Shown here: piece after piece, positions 34,734 through 43,400 of the stretch | Layout of the letters: each line of letters opens with the position of its first letter | How positions within the stretch are numbered: the first letter of the stretch is position 1 | Assembly (NCBI GenBank): GCA_009904015.1 | Contig: WYEQ01000018.1 | Coordinates: forward strand, 55,061 to 119,060 | Length of the DNA: 64,000 nt | Direction of reading: 5' to 3' | Source of the DNA: Desulfurococcales archaeon | Lineage (GTDB): Archaea; Thermoproteota; Thermoprotei_A; Sulfolobales; Fervidicoccaceae | The notes under the pieces: model-generated | Databases searched by the model: none | Told to the model about the DNA's origin: nothing | What the model saw: only the letters and a program-made list of their open reading frames with translations | Translations under genes and position numbers: made by a program

Positions 34734-35405
34734 ATGACTAGAGAAGAAAATGTAAAAACAACTAGAAGAAACTTCATTGTTGGAACAATAGGCGGAATGG
34801 TAGGCTTAATCTTAGGCGTTGCTATAGGCTCGCAGGCATCGCCAAGAAAAATTTTGGAAACAACCACTGAGACTAGAACCGTTACTAGTGTATCGACAAT
34901 AACGGTTACGGAAACAGTAACGCAAAGCGCCACTGCGACCGAAACCAGCATACCTACACAGACAGCCACACCATCAATCCCTGAGGAGCTAAAGCAAAAA
35001 TTCCAATCATTGTTGCCAAACGCATCAAAGTTTTATCCAGTAATGAAAAACGATGAGGTTCTGTACTACCGGGCTTACAGCTCAGATGACAAGCTAGTGG
35101 GATATGCATTTGAAACAAAGGTATATGCTCCCACTGATAGATTTTTGGTTTACGTAGCTGTAGACCCCTCTTTTAAGATTATTGCTATAGACGTTGAGCA
35201 AGCGCCAGACTCTATAACGATGATGAACCCAAGGATTCTTACTTCTGACTTCGAGAATCAGTTCATAGGCTTGTCAGCCAACGACCTAGCTCTGTCGCCC
35301 GAAGGTAAAATAGATGCGGTAACCGGTGCTACTATTTCTTCTGGAGCTATAGTTGATGCTGTTAAAAATGCCATTATAGAGATTATGCAGAGAGAAAAAG
35401 CGTAA
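34734..35405 (+). CDS. Exported FMN-binding domain protein (covalent-flavin type)
   Basis: 223 residues. The N-terminus has a twin-arginine-like TTRRNFIVGT (Arg11-12) and a hydrophobic segment (14-33) that would export and anchor it. Residues 42-80 are a Thr/Ser-rich stalk. The C-terminal half is an FMN_bind domain ending DAVTGATISSGAIVDAVK, where TGAT (197-200) is the motif whose last Thr is flavinylated by ApbE in RnfG/NqrC-like proteins. No ApbE or redox partner is adjacent. Likely an extracytoplasmic single-electron carrier; partners unknown. Confidence 0.87.
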   Translation: MTREENVKTTRRNFIVGTIGGMVGLILGVAIGSQASPRKILETTTETRTVTSVSTITVTETVTQSATATETSIPTQTATPSIPEELKQKFQSLLPNASKFYPVMKNDEVLYYRAYSSDDKLVGYAFETKVYAPTDRFLVYVAVDPSFKIIAIDVEQAPDSITMMNPRILTSDFENQFIGLSANDLALSPEGKIDAVTGATISSGAIVDAVKNAIIEIMQREKA

Positions 35406-35610
35406 AAATGTTTTTGAAATAAACCATTACCAGTCAGTGATACATTATCTAAGCTTTGCTATGATAACTTAACTGAAATCTTTAGCTTCTGAGGAGCAAC
35501 AATAATTTGAAAAAGAACATTTATCTATAGTATATAGTAAATTGGTATTTTTACTAGTCAATACAAAGTAATTTGAAGAAATGACATCCTTGTGGAGGAA
35601 TAAGCCTAAA

Positions 35611-36615
35611 ATGCGTGTCACTGCTTCAGCCCCAGGCAAAATCACCCTTTTTGGGGAGCACGCAGTTGTTTATGGATATCCAGCCTTGGTGGTAGCGATT
35701 AACAAGAGAATATACGCTATGGCTGAATCGAGAAGCGATGACGTCGTGAAAATCTCTGCGAAGGACCTCAGAGTCCCTGGCATAGTTGTTTCTTATGTGG
35801 GAAACGAGGTTGTGCTAGAAACGGATTACGGGGCTGTTCTCCCGGCGATAGCATATATAAACAAAGCGATCGAGATTACCTCTGAGTATTTAGGAGTAAA
35901 GAGAGGGGTTAACATTGAGATAAAATCAGAGATGCCTGTTGGGGCAGGGCTTGGCACATCAGCAGCGGTAGCTGTATCAACAATAGCTGCTTACGCAGCA
36001 GTGAATGGCTATGAGCTAAAGCCCGAGGAAATAGCCGATCTTGGCTGGAAAGTGGAGAAAGCTGTGCAGGGCATAGCTTCCCCCATGGATACGTCAATTA
36101 CGAGTCTCGGAGGCTTTCTCAAAGTTAGGTACAAGGATAACGCCGTTGAAAGAACACCTATATCCATCGGGAAGAATCTTCCCTTGATTATTGGGTATGT
36201 GGAGCGAGAAGCAAAGACGAGGGACATGGTCGCTTTAGTTAGAGATAGGTTGAACAGGTATCCAGATATATATGGAAGAATCCTCGAGATGATAGGAATA
36301 ATAGTGGAAAAAGCGAACCAAGCTCTCACAAGCAATGACTTTAAGCAGCTAGGAGAGCTGATGAACCTTAACCATGCTTTATTGGAGGCTTTAGGCGTCT
36401 CTACACGCAAGTTAAACGAGCTTGTATATATAGCGCGGGAGGCCGGAGCATACGGAGCCAAGCTTACGGGGGCCGGCGGAGGGGGATGCGTCATTGCTCT
36501 TGTACCCGAGAAACAGGACCTCGTTGAGCTAGCCATGAGAATACATGGATCAATGGTTATGAAGACAGAGCTGGGAGATGAGGGTGTGAGAATAGATAAG
36601 GTCGAGATAAGCTAG
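35611..36615 (+). CDS. mvk: Mevalonate kinase
   Basis: A GHMP kinase of the isoprenoid (archaeal lipid) pathway. ASAPGKITLFGEHAVVYGYPALVVAI at the N-terminus, ATP loop PVGAGLGTSAAVAVSTIAAY, and C-terminal KLTGAGGGGCVIALV are specific for mevalonate kinase. I choose the ATG at 35611 (MRVTASAPGK) because GGAGG lies upstream and families start here; an ATG at 35581 adds ten residues. HMG-CoA reductase lies 3.6 kb away on the opposite strand, with the biotin locus in between. Confidence 0.95.
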   Translation: MRVTASAPGKITLFGEHAVVYGYPALVVAINKRIYAMAESRSDDVVKISAKDLRVPGIVVSYVGNEVVLETDYGAVLPAIAYINKAIEITSEYLGVKRGVNIEIKSEMPVGAGLGTSAAVAVSTIAAYAAVNGYELKPEEIADLGWKVEKAVQGIASPMDTSITSLGGFLKVRYKDNAVERTPISIGKNLPLIIGYVEREAKTRDMVALVRDRLNRYPDIYGRILEMIGIIVEKANQALTSNDFKQLGELMNLNHALLEALGVSTRKLNELVYIAREAGAYGAKLTGAGGGGCVIALVPEKQDLVELAMRIHGSMVMKTELGDEGVRIDKVEIS

Positions 36616-36629
36616 GGCTTAATTGATTA

Positions 36630-37592
36630 TCATGCTTCTCTTAAATGAGTAATATCTCCCGAGTATATCTTCCTAAACTCGCCCTCGCCTGTCTTTACAA
36701 GTAATGCTCCATCCGGAAGCAAGTCCACAGCTAAACCCACTATTTTCTCGTTATCCATGATTACTTCCACCATTTTATTTAAAGTACATGACAGCTTTTT
36801 CCATTCCTTTACAACATTTTTCTCTTCTCCCTTAAGTAGTAATGAGTACTGAGCATCCAGTTCACGCAGAATTGATAAAAATATCGGTATTCTATTAAGC
36901 TTCTTCCCCGCGGCGCTGCTTAAAGTCGTCGCTAATTCTGTTAGCTCGGGCGGCAACGTGTTATTTACATTTACGCCTATACCCGCAATAATATAATGTA
37001 CTTTATCTGCCTCCAGCTTCCCCTCAACGAGTATTCCTCCAACTTTCTTTCCGTTATACAAAACATCATTCGGCCACTTCAGCTTTACGTCTAGTCCAGT
37101 AGACTTCCTAATGCCGCTTGCCACGCCCACGCCTATGGCTAATGTGACTAGCTGTAAATTCTTCACGAAGGGAGGTCTTAATATAACTGAGAACCAAAGC
37201 CCACCTTCAGAAGCGGACCAGCTTCTCCTAAGCCTTCCTCTCCCACGCTCCATTCTTTCAGCTATGACAACCGTCCCCTCGCTGGCTCCCTCAATAGCGA
37301 GCGATTCAGCAATATCTTGGGTAGAAGAGCATGCGGGCAGATAATGCACGCTATATTTTACATTGGTGTTCAAGTTCTTCACATACAACGACAGGCTAGA
37401 CAAGTCGTCTATCATAACTAACCTGTAGCCCAGCCTTGGTTGTACATCCACTGGGTAGCCCTTAGCTATTAGTTTCTTTATTACCCTGTTTACGGTAGCT
37501 CTGGAAACACCTAGCATCGATGCAAGGTTTGTCCCCGACACATAGTTTTGGGAGGAAGAAAGAATCTCTATCACTTTGTCCTCTATGCTCAA
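36630..37592 (-). CDS. birA: Biotin-protein ligase / biotin operon repressor BirA
   Basis: 320 residues with two parts: an N-terminal winged-helix (residues 1-60, SRATVNRVIKKLIAKGYPV) and a C-terminal ligase with GRGRLRRSWSASEGGLWFS (biotinyl-AMP loop), LKWPNDVLYNGKKVGGILVEG and a small SH3-like tail. The helix-turn-helix suggests it can also repress transcription, plausibly of the adjacent ecfT-ecfA-bioY uptake genes, which lie directly upstream on the same strand with a 17-base gap. Bifunctional role is inferred. Confidence 0.94.
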   Translation of the reverse strand: MSIEDKVIEILSSSQNYVSGTNLASMLGVSRATVNRVIKKLIAKGYPVDVQPRLGYRLVMIDDLSSLSLYVKNLNTNVKYSVHYLPACSSTQDIAESLAIEGASEGTVVIAERMERGRGRLRRSWSASEGGLWFSVILRPPFVKNLQLVTLAIGVGVASGIRKSTGLDVKLKWPNDVLYNGKKVGGILVEGKLEADKVHYIIAGIGVNVNNTLPPELTELATTLSSAAGKKLNRIPIFLSILRELDAQYSLLLKGEEKNVVKEWKKLSCTLNKMVEVIMDNEKIVGLAVDLLPDGALLVKTGEGEFRKIYSGDITHLREA

Positions 37593-37609
37593 GTCACGGC
37601 ACCACTAAT

Positions 37610-38200
37610 TTATTTTTCTTCACCAAAAATAATTGTGCTTCTCGTTGCCAGCGATTCAGCTGTTTGTAAAGCGGAGTACAGTGATAAATTAATGAAAGCC
37701 TTAACCGATACAATAAGTATTTTAATGCGGCTAAATCTGGAGCCTGGGTCATAGTTAACGCTATAAGTCCTGTATACAAAAGACCACGTGGCTGGAAAGA
37801 ATCTCATGAATTTAACAGCCAAAGCAATAGCTACTGCAGCGTTAACGGAAATTCTCTTGAAGAGCTTTATTAAACCAGTAGTGGTCACATACTTAGCGAA
37901 AATAAAAGAAAGTATTACAAATATGAACATTTTAATGTTGCTCAAAGCCAGAGACTCATAAACGATTTTGTCAAAAACAATAATCTGAGCAATCACTGAC
38001 GATAACGTAAAGAAGCCCTGGAAAAATAACACGAACTTCAACATGGATTTGACGTTAATTTTAAGCAACAAAGATATCAATAGGGCAATAATAGCTATAG
38101 CTAGCAAAACAAGCATGTTTAGATTTAATATTACTATAATAGAAACAAACAATGTGGAAACAATTAGTAAAAAGGTTCTAGAAACATCTTTATCAATCAT
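37610..38200 (-). CDS. ecfT: ECF transporter transmembrane subunit EcfT (BioN-like)
   Basis: 196 residues with four to five hydrophobic helices in the first 130 residues and a C-terminal part ending LYSALQTAESLATRSTIIFG, which resembles the A-R-containing coupling helix by which EcfT contacts its ATPases. Its start overlaps the ecfA stop by one base, and it is followed by birA, so it is the membrane module for BioY-mediated biotin uptake. Sequence similarity among EcfT proteins is low; the call rests largely on topology and context. Confidence 0.85.
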   Translation of the reverse strand: MIDKDVSRTFLLIVSTLFVSIIVILNLNMLVLLAIAIIALLISLLLKINVKSMLKFVLFFQGFFTLSSVIAQIIVFDKIVYESLALSNIKMFIFVILSFIFAKYVTTTGLIKLFKRISVNAAVAIALAVKFMRFFPATWSFVYRTYSVNYDPGSRFSRIKILIVSVKAFINLSLYSALQTAESLATRSTIIFGEEK

Positions 38201-39438
38201 TATTGCATCTCGACCAGCGTACCTTTATTTAAAATATATCTTCTCTCAAAGTTCAAAGCAAATTTCATGTCATGAGTCGTGATGATGATGCTGATACCCT
38301 CGTCAATTAGCTTTTGAATTGTTTCAAGCAAGCTTTTTTTCGAATTGCAATCAAGGCCGATTGTGGGCTCGTCTATCAATACAACCTCTTTGTTTGAAAG
38401 ATAAGCTAGTGCTAAGGATAATAGCCTTGCTTTGCCGATGCTTAGATTATAGCTCATGAGGTTTTCGTCTAGACCGAAGCGTTCAGCTACATATTTGATG
38501 TTTTCTTTTCTTTTATTGAACTTCTGTAATATTTCGGCAACGGGGACATTGTCAAACCAATATATAGGTGTCTGGGGGATGATAAAAACCTTACCACTTA
38601 ATCTTCTAGTTCCCTTGCAGTTAATTGAGCATGCTATCCCCCACATCAACGTTGTTTTTCCACTGCCGTTCGCCCCGTAAATAGCGACGGCTTCTCCACG
38701 CTTGACTTCCAGGCTTATTGGATTAATTGTTCTTTGGCCATCATGAAAGCACGAATAATTCTCTAAGACCAAGGCTGTATCGCCCTGCTTGTTGCGAACT
38801 AGTGGCAAATCCTCATAACAATTATCCTGCACATTGTCCAGTTTTACAACGTAATCAGCATATTTAGCGGCGTCATCTCTGTGGTCAACTATAATAACGA
38901 TGGAGTCGTTAGCCTCAGCATAATTTTTCATCAAGCCCATCACGTAGTTATAAGTTGACTCATCTAGGTGGGAGGTCGGTTCATCAAGCAATAATAGCTT
39001 GGCCTTTTGTAGATAAGCCAACTTAACTAAGAATAGGTATAATTGCCCATCAGAGAGTTTATGCAGGCTCTTATCTAATAATTTGTTATCAATTATCGAT
39101 GATTGGTTTATATGCAATCCAAACAGTGATAGCTCCTCCCTTGGAGTCGAACCTATAAAGTAGCTATATGGGTCCTGCGGAACATAAGTTATTAACGCTT
39201 TCCTTAATGCCTGGATTGGGGGGTGCTCGAATACTTTTACCTCCCCGCTTACCTGGAAACCTCTGTAAAACTCAGGAATTAATCCGGACAAAATGCGGAG
39301 CAAAGTTGTTTTTCCTGAACCAGTGCTTCCGCGAAGCAGAACAAGGCTTCCTGAATCAAGCTCAAGACTGAAATTTTTCAATATAGTTTTCTTGTTAATT
39401 TTTACGCTTAAGTCACTCACTATTACTTTTTTAATCAA
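38200..39438 (-). CDS. ecfA: ECF transporter ATPase, two fused nucleotide-binding domains
   Basis: 412 residues containing two ABC ATPase domains in one chain: domain 1 with GSTGSGKTTLLR, signature LSDGQLYLF and LLLLDEPTSHLD; domain 2 with GANGSGKTTLMW, signature LSIGKARLLSL and VVLIDEPTIGLD. Most ECF systems use separate EcfA1/EcfA2 or one BioM dimer, so the fusion supplies both halves of an asymmetric dimer. Signature motifs deviate from LSGGQ. It sits between bioY and ecfT with overlapping ends, a dedicated biotin transporter operon. Confidence 0.92.
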   Translation of the reverse strand: MIKKVIVSDLSVKINKKTILKNFSLELDSGSLVLLRGSTGSGKTTLLRILSGLIPEFYRGFQVSGEVKVFEHPPIQALRKALITYVPQDPYSYFIGSTPREELSLFGLHINQSSIIDNKLLDKSLHKLSDGQLYLFLVKLAYLQKAKLLLLDEPTSHLDESTYNYVMGLMKNYAEANDSIVIIVDHRDDAAKYADYVVKLDNVQDNCYEDLPLVRNKQGDTALVLENYSCFHDGQRTINPISLEVKRGEAVAIYGANGSGKTTLMWGIACSINCKGTRRLSGKVFIIPQTPIYWFDNVPVAEILQKFNKRKENIKYVAERFGLDENLMSYNLSIGKARLLSLALAYLSNKEVVLIDEPTIGLDCNSKKSLLETIQKLIDEGISIIITTHDMKFALNFERRYILNKGTLVEMQ

Positions 39439-40102
39439 TTTTCAGCCCTCTTGATTCTATTAGCTTTGCTATGTTCTTCGAGAGAACTATTGCAAGCAAA
39501 TTATCAACGAAAAGGTCCTGCGGAATAAAAACAAGAACGGATGCAATGAATAAGGGCGTAAGCTTGCTGTTAGTATAGAAATGAACAAAGCTAGATACGT
39601 TAATGCTCCATGAGTACAAACTATGGTTTTCTAAGGCGTATCTTGCGAAAACAAGAAATCCAAACAAGTAAACAGGCAGGGTAGATATGAACGACAGGCC
39701 TAGAAGAACAGCTGTATCAATTCTGTTTAAATTAACCAAGGTCTTACTTCTCGATTTTAGATATGCTCTTGTTAGAATACTCATTAGAAAAGAAGCTATA
39801 GGAAACATAGCGATATAGCCACCGGTATAACCAAGTAAAACGGCCACGCCTCCTCTTAGCCCTGAGGCTAGGGGTAATCCTAGAGCAATTAATAGTATGT
39901 AGAGAAGCTGTGAAGCTAGCGCGTATCTAGGCTGTAATAGCAATCCACTAAGCATGACACCGAGGTTCTGCATGGTATATGGGATAGGGCCTATATGGAA
40001 AGATACTTGAGCAAGAATCCCGGTTATGACGGCAAGTGCAACCGTTAATGAAATACTAACAAATTTATTCAAATATATATCGCCTTCCTGAAACCGTTTC
40101 AC
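39431..40102 (-). CDS. bioY: Biotin transporter substrate-binding subunit BioY
   Basis: The S-component of the biotin ECF transporter, 223 residues with six hydrophobic segments. HIGPIPYTMQNLGVMLSGLLL, LYILLIALGLPLASG and the GGVAVLLGYTGGYIAMFP block carry the conserved biotin-binding residues of BioY. First gene of the bioY-ecfA-ecfT-birA run; it overlaps ecfA by 8 bases. No biotin synthesis genes lie in the window, consistent with salvage. Confidence 0.94.
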   Translation of the reverse strand: MKRFQEGDIYLNKFVSISLTVALAVITGILAQVSFHIGPIPYTMQNLGVMLSGLLLQPRYALASQLLYILLIALGLPLASGLRGGVAVLLGYTGGYIAMFPIASFLMSILTRAYLKSRSKTLVNLNRIDTAVLLGLSFISTLPVYLFGFLVFARYALENHSLYSWSINVSSFVHFYTNSKLTPLFIASVLVFIPQDLFVDNLLAIVLSKNIAKLIESRGLKID

Positions 40103-40199
40103 TTCGAAAAAAGATTTTTTCTAGCTAATATACGTTATTCCCGAGCAAGCTAGACATTTAAAAATAGTTCATAAGGAAAAAAGTATAGTAACCAAATTG

Positions 40200-41468
40200 T
40201 CAGGTTGATCTTACCCTGCTCAATGCTTCTTTAGCTTTCTCTAACGTAAATACTCCTTCCTTAAGCATTAGCTCAACTACCTTGTCCACCTCGCTGGGGG
40301 ATGCGCCGGCTGCCAGGGCTAGTTGGCGTGCATGAAGCTTCATGTGGCCTTTTTGTATTCCCTCGGTTGATAAGGCTTTCAATGCGGCTAGATTTTGCGC
40401 TAGACCCACCGCTGCCATGACCTCGGCTAGCTCCTTGGCTGTCGAGACCCCCAATATCTTTAGTGCTAGTCTAGCCATGGGGTTAGACCTTATAGAGCCA
40501 CCCACTGTTCCTACCGCTAACGGGAGCTCTATGTATCCATCGAGATACCCGTTCTCGTCTTTTTGCCATATTGTTAGCGGTTTGTATCTTCCATCTTTAC
40601 AGGCGTATGCGTGAGCCCCTGCCTCTATGGCTCTTGTATCCTGCCCCGTAGCGAGGGCAACCGCTACTATGCCGTTCATTATCCCCTTGTTATGCGTAGC
40701 AGCTCTGTATGGGTCAGAGGCCGCGAAAGCCCATGCATAGATTATTCTATCAACAACTTCTTCACCGCCAATGGAGGTTGGAGGCACCTTGGTCCACGCC
40801 CTGACTATTCTTTTGTCAGCTAGGTTGGATATTATTCTGAGAAGGACTTTGCCGCCAGTTATATCCTCAATTAAGGGCGCTATAGCTTCAGCCATCGTGT
40901 TTGCTATGTTCGCTCCCATAGCGTCTTTTACATCAACTATTAAGTGAACGATGAGCATTTTTCCCAACGGAGTATCTATGACTCTCGTCTCGATGTCTTT
41001 GGCGCCGCCGCCTATTTTGACCAAGAACTCGTTCGTTGAGTTCGCTAGGTCAAGCAATTCTTTTTTTCTCTCGAGAATCTTGGTTGCGGCGATGTAGGGT
41101 GAGCCAAGCTTTATGACCTGAACCTGAGCTATCATGAGTTGTTCCGAGGCTATTGACCTTATGCCTCCTCCATCCCTGGTCCACTTAGCAGCGTTTGATG
41201 CAGCGGCCACCACTGAGGGCTCCTCTATAACCATTGGCACTAAGTAATCCTTGTTGTTTATCAAAAAGTTGGTGGCCACAGCGAAGGGTAGCTCAAATGT
41301 ACCTATAACGTTCTCTATCATTTTATCAGCTATATCAAGGGTTAATCTACCAGTCTTCTTCAGTAAAGAAGCTTCCTCTTCGCTTAGGTCAGAGAACTCT
41401 TTCACTAATCTGATTCTCTCATCTATGGGGAGGTTGTAGAATCCAGGCATCCTCGAGGTTTTTGTCAT
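40200..41468 (-). CDS. hmgA: HMG-CoA reductase, class II
   Basis: Makes mevalonate for isoprenoid lipids. The 422-residue chain begins SRMPGFYNLPIDERIRLV and contains the ENVIGTFELPFAVATNF block, VPPTSIGGEE, ATGQDTRAIEAGAHAYA (catalytic Asp) and the C-terminal GHMKLHARQLALAAG with the catalytic His. These are class II (Pseudomonas mevalonii-like) features; most crenarchaea carry class I enzymes. Divergent from the micro-gene/GAPN unit. Coenzyme preference cannot be read with certainty. Confidence 0.93.
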   Translation of the reverse strand: MTKTSRMPGFYNLPIDERIRLVKEFSDLSEEEASLLKKTGRLTLDIADKMIENVIGTFELPFAVATNFLINNKDYLVPMVIEEPSVVAAASNAAKWTRDGGGIRSIASEQLMIAQVQVIKLGSPYIAATKILERKKELLDLANSTNEFLVKIGGGAKDIETRVIDTPLGKMLIVHLIVDVKDAMGANIANTMAEAIAPLIEDITGGKVLLRIISNLADKRIVRAWTKVPPTSIGGEEVVDRIIYAWAFAASDPYRAATHNKGIMNGIVAVALATGQDTRAIEAGAHAYACKDGRYKPLTIWQKDENGYLDGYIELPLAVGTVGGSIRSNPMARLALKILGVSTAKELAEVMAAVGLAQNLAALKALSTEGIQKGHMKLHARQLALAAGASPSEVDKVVELMLKEGVFTLEKAKEALSRVRST

Positions 41469-41561
41469 GTCATGTCAGCTCGAAGTAATTGTTATCGCTT
41501 ATAGTCTAAAAATGTTTCGCTAAAAATCGAAGGAGAAGCTAAAGTAAATTAGCATTCAGTA

Positions 41562-41569
41562 TTAAATAA
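41562..41569 (+). promoter_or_regulatory. TATA-like box of the micro-gene / gapN unit
   Basis: TTAAATAA is centred about 32 bases upstream of the ATG at 41598, the spacing expected for a leaderless archaeal transcript. It lies in the divergent region shared with hmgA. Confidence 0.5.
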
Positions 41570-41597
41570 GGTGTAAATTTAATTATTAACTAAAACT

Positions 41598-41750
41598 ATG
41601 TTGGTGTTGTGCTTGAGGAGAAAATATTCTGATGAGGAATTGCTATTAATACTCGAAGATGCTAGAAAACAGATGATAGAGCTAAAAGCTAAGCTCGATG
41701 TCTTGCTGGAAAAACTCGATGAACTAGAGAGAGAATGCATGCAATCCTAG
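41598..41750 (+). CDS. Leaderless micro-protein, 50-residue coiled coil
   Basis: A 50-residue frame, too short for default gene callers: MLVLCLRRKYSDEELLLI followed by a continuous heptad-like helix (ARKQMIELKAKLDVLLEKL) ending ECMQS. It has a TATA-like box at the right distance for a leaderless mRNA, archaeal-like codon use and a stop 81 bases before gapN. No family recognised. Most likely a dimerising helical peptide; a TTG at 41613 is an alternative start. Confidence 0.55.
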   Translation: MLVLCLRRKYSDEELLLILEDARKQMIELKAKLDVLLEKLDELERECMQS

Positions 41751-41831
41751 AGAGTCATGGCTAAACGTATCAGCATAAACGTAATTACTGAGGTAGCGTA
41801 ATATATTGTACTTGGTTATAGGTGAGCTTTT

Positions 41832-43352
41832 TTGTTTAAGCTATCAGCAAGCTTCTCTGATATATGCATGAACAGTGAGAATAATCTCTGCAGATTCAAG
41901 CCGTATCTACCAATGGGCTATGTTAACGGAGAGGGCGGTATTCTGAGGAAGAAATCCCCGATAAACAATGAGGACATAGCGTTAATCGAGCTACTAAGCG
42001 TTGAGCAAGCAGTTAGGGGAATAGACGTTTTGTATGAAGAAGGCAGATGGAAAGCCAGAAACACTCCCGGAGAAAAAAGATTAGACATCCTATTTAGAGT
42101 AGCCCAGAGAATCGAGGAGCTCAAAGAAGACTTCATAAACGCGCTCGTCTATGATGCGGGAAAACCCATAGAAACCGCGCGCGGCGAGGTCACAGCTAGC
42201 CTCGATAGAATCAAGAAAGCCATGATGGACCTCAGAGAAATAAGAGGGGATCATATCCCTGGGGACTGGGATATACATACCCTCGAGACTGAGGGCATTG
42301 TTAGGAGAGAGCCCTACGGAGTTGTAGCTATCATAACGCCCTTTAACTACCCATTATATGACGTTGTAATGAAGTTTGTGAGTGCTTTTATAGCGGGGAA
42401 CGCCCTTATAATAAAACCATCTACAGAAGCGCCTATACCTGCTATACTGTTTGTTAAAGCTGTCCTTGACTCAGGCTTTCCAGCTAAAAGCATAATGCTC
42501 GCCTTGATGAAAGGTAGTGATTTTTCAAAAGTTCTGAGAGACAAGAGAATAGCAGCGGTTATGTTTACCGGTAGCTCCGAGACTGGGAAAAGAATACTGG
42601 TGGACGGCGGCATAAAAAGTTACCTTCTAGAGTTGGGTGGAGGGGATCCTGCAATTGTCCTTCGTGACGCCAATCTTGAACAGGCAGCGACCGATGTAGT
42701 AAAAGGAATCATTTCGTACTCCGGTCAAAGATGCGATGCAATAAAGCTCGTATTGGTCGAGGAGCCAATTTATGAAACTTTCAAAAACCTCTTGATAAGT
42801 GAGATGAAAAAGCAGGTAGTAATAGGAGACCCAAGGGAGCCTGGGGTAACCGTTGGCCCCTTAATCAATAAAGATTCAGTAATTCTTTTCTTAGATGCGG
42901 TTAAAGACGCTGTGGAGAAGGGAGGAAAAATACTGGTAGGCGGTAGGGCCTTAAAGGATAATTACGTTGAGCCAGCTCTTATTGAGATAGATAAGGAGAA
43001 AGTAAAGGAGACAAAGGCTTATCAACAAGAAATTTTCGCGCCCATAGCCCTTCTAGTAAAGGTCAACGACCTCGACGAGGCAATAAAAATAGCTAACGGC
43101 AGGCCATACGGTCTCGACGCAGCGATTTTCTCAAAGAATATAGACTGGATAAGAAAAGCCATAAGGCTACTGGAGGTAGGAGCCGTATACGTGAATATGT
43201 TCCCGAGACACGGAATAGGTTACTATCCTTACGGAGGAAGAAAAGAGTCTGGCATAGGCATAGAGGGTATAGGGTACAGTATAAACTACGTTGCTGCATA
43301 CAAATCCGTTGTATTTAACTACAAGGGAGCAAGAGTCTGGGAGTACTACTAG
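41832..43352 (+). CDS. gapN: Non-phosphorylating glyceraldehyde-3-phosphate dehydrogenase GAPN
   Basis: A 506-residue aldehyde dehydrogenase oxidising glyceraldehyde 3-phosphate directly to 3-phosphoglycerate, as in Thermoproteus and Sulfolobus. VVAIITPFNYPLYDVVMKFVSA, the nucleotide fold motif FTGSSETGKR, LLELGGGDPAIVL (active Glu) and SYSGQRCDAIK (catalytic Cys) match GAPN and not generic ALDHs. The start is TTG at 41832 after AGGTGAG. The mRNA may also carry the preceding micro-gene. Confidence 0.94.
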   Translation: MFKLSASFSDICMNSENNLCRFKPYLPMGYVNGEGGILRKKSPINNEDIALIELLSVEQAVRGIDVLYEEGRWKARNTPGEKRLDILFRVAQRIEELKEDFINALVYDAGKPIETARGEVTASLDRIKKAMMDLREIRGDHIPGDWDIHTLETEGIVRREPYGVVAIITPFNYPLYDVVMKFVSAFIAGNALIIKPSTEAPIPAILFVKAVLDSGFPAKSIMLALMKGSDFSKVLRDKRIAAVMFTGSSETGKRILVDGGIKSYLLELGGGDPAIVLRDANLEQAATDVVKGIISYSGQRCDAIKLVLVEEPIYETFKNLLISEMKKQVVIGDPREPGVTVGPLINKDSVILFLDAVKDAVEKGGKILVGGRALKDNYVEPALIEIDKEKVKETKAYQQEIFAPIALLVKVNDLDEAIKIANGRPYGLDAAIFSKNIDWIRKAIRLLEVGAVYVNMFPRHGIGYYPYGGRKESGIGIEGIGYSINYVAAYKSVVFNYKGARVWEYY

Positions 43353-43400
43353 TTTTAAAAACAAATATTCTTTTTACACATAATATTGTAATGATAAAAA

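Noticed and set aside
35406..35580. C/D box guide RNA between the flavoprotein and mvk
   Set aside because: Only degenerate boxes (ATGATAA, CTGA) with poor spacing and no terminal stem; judged chance.
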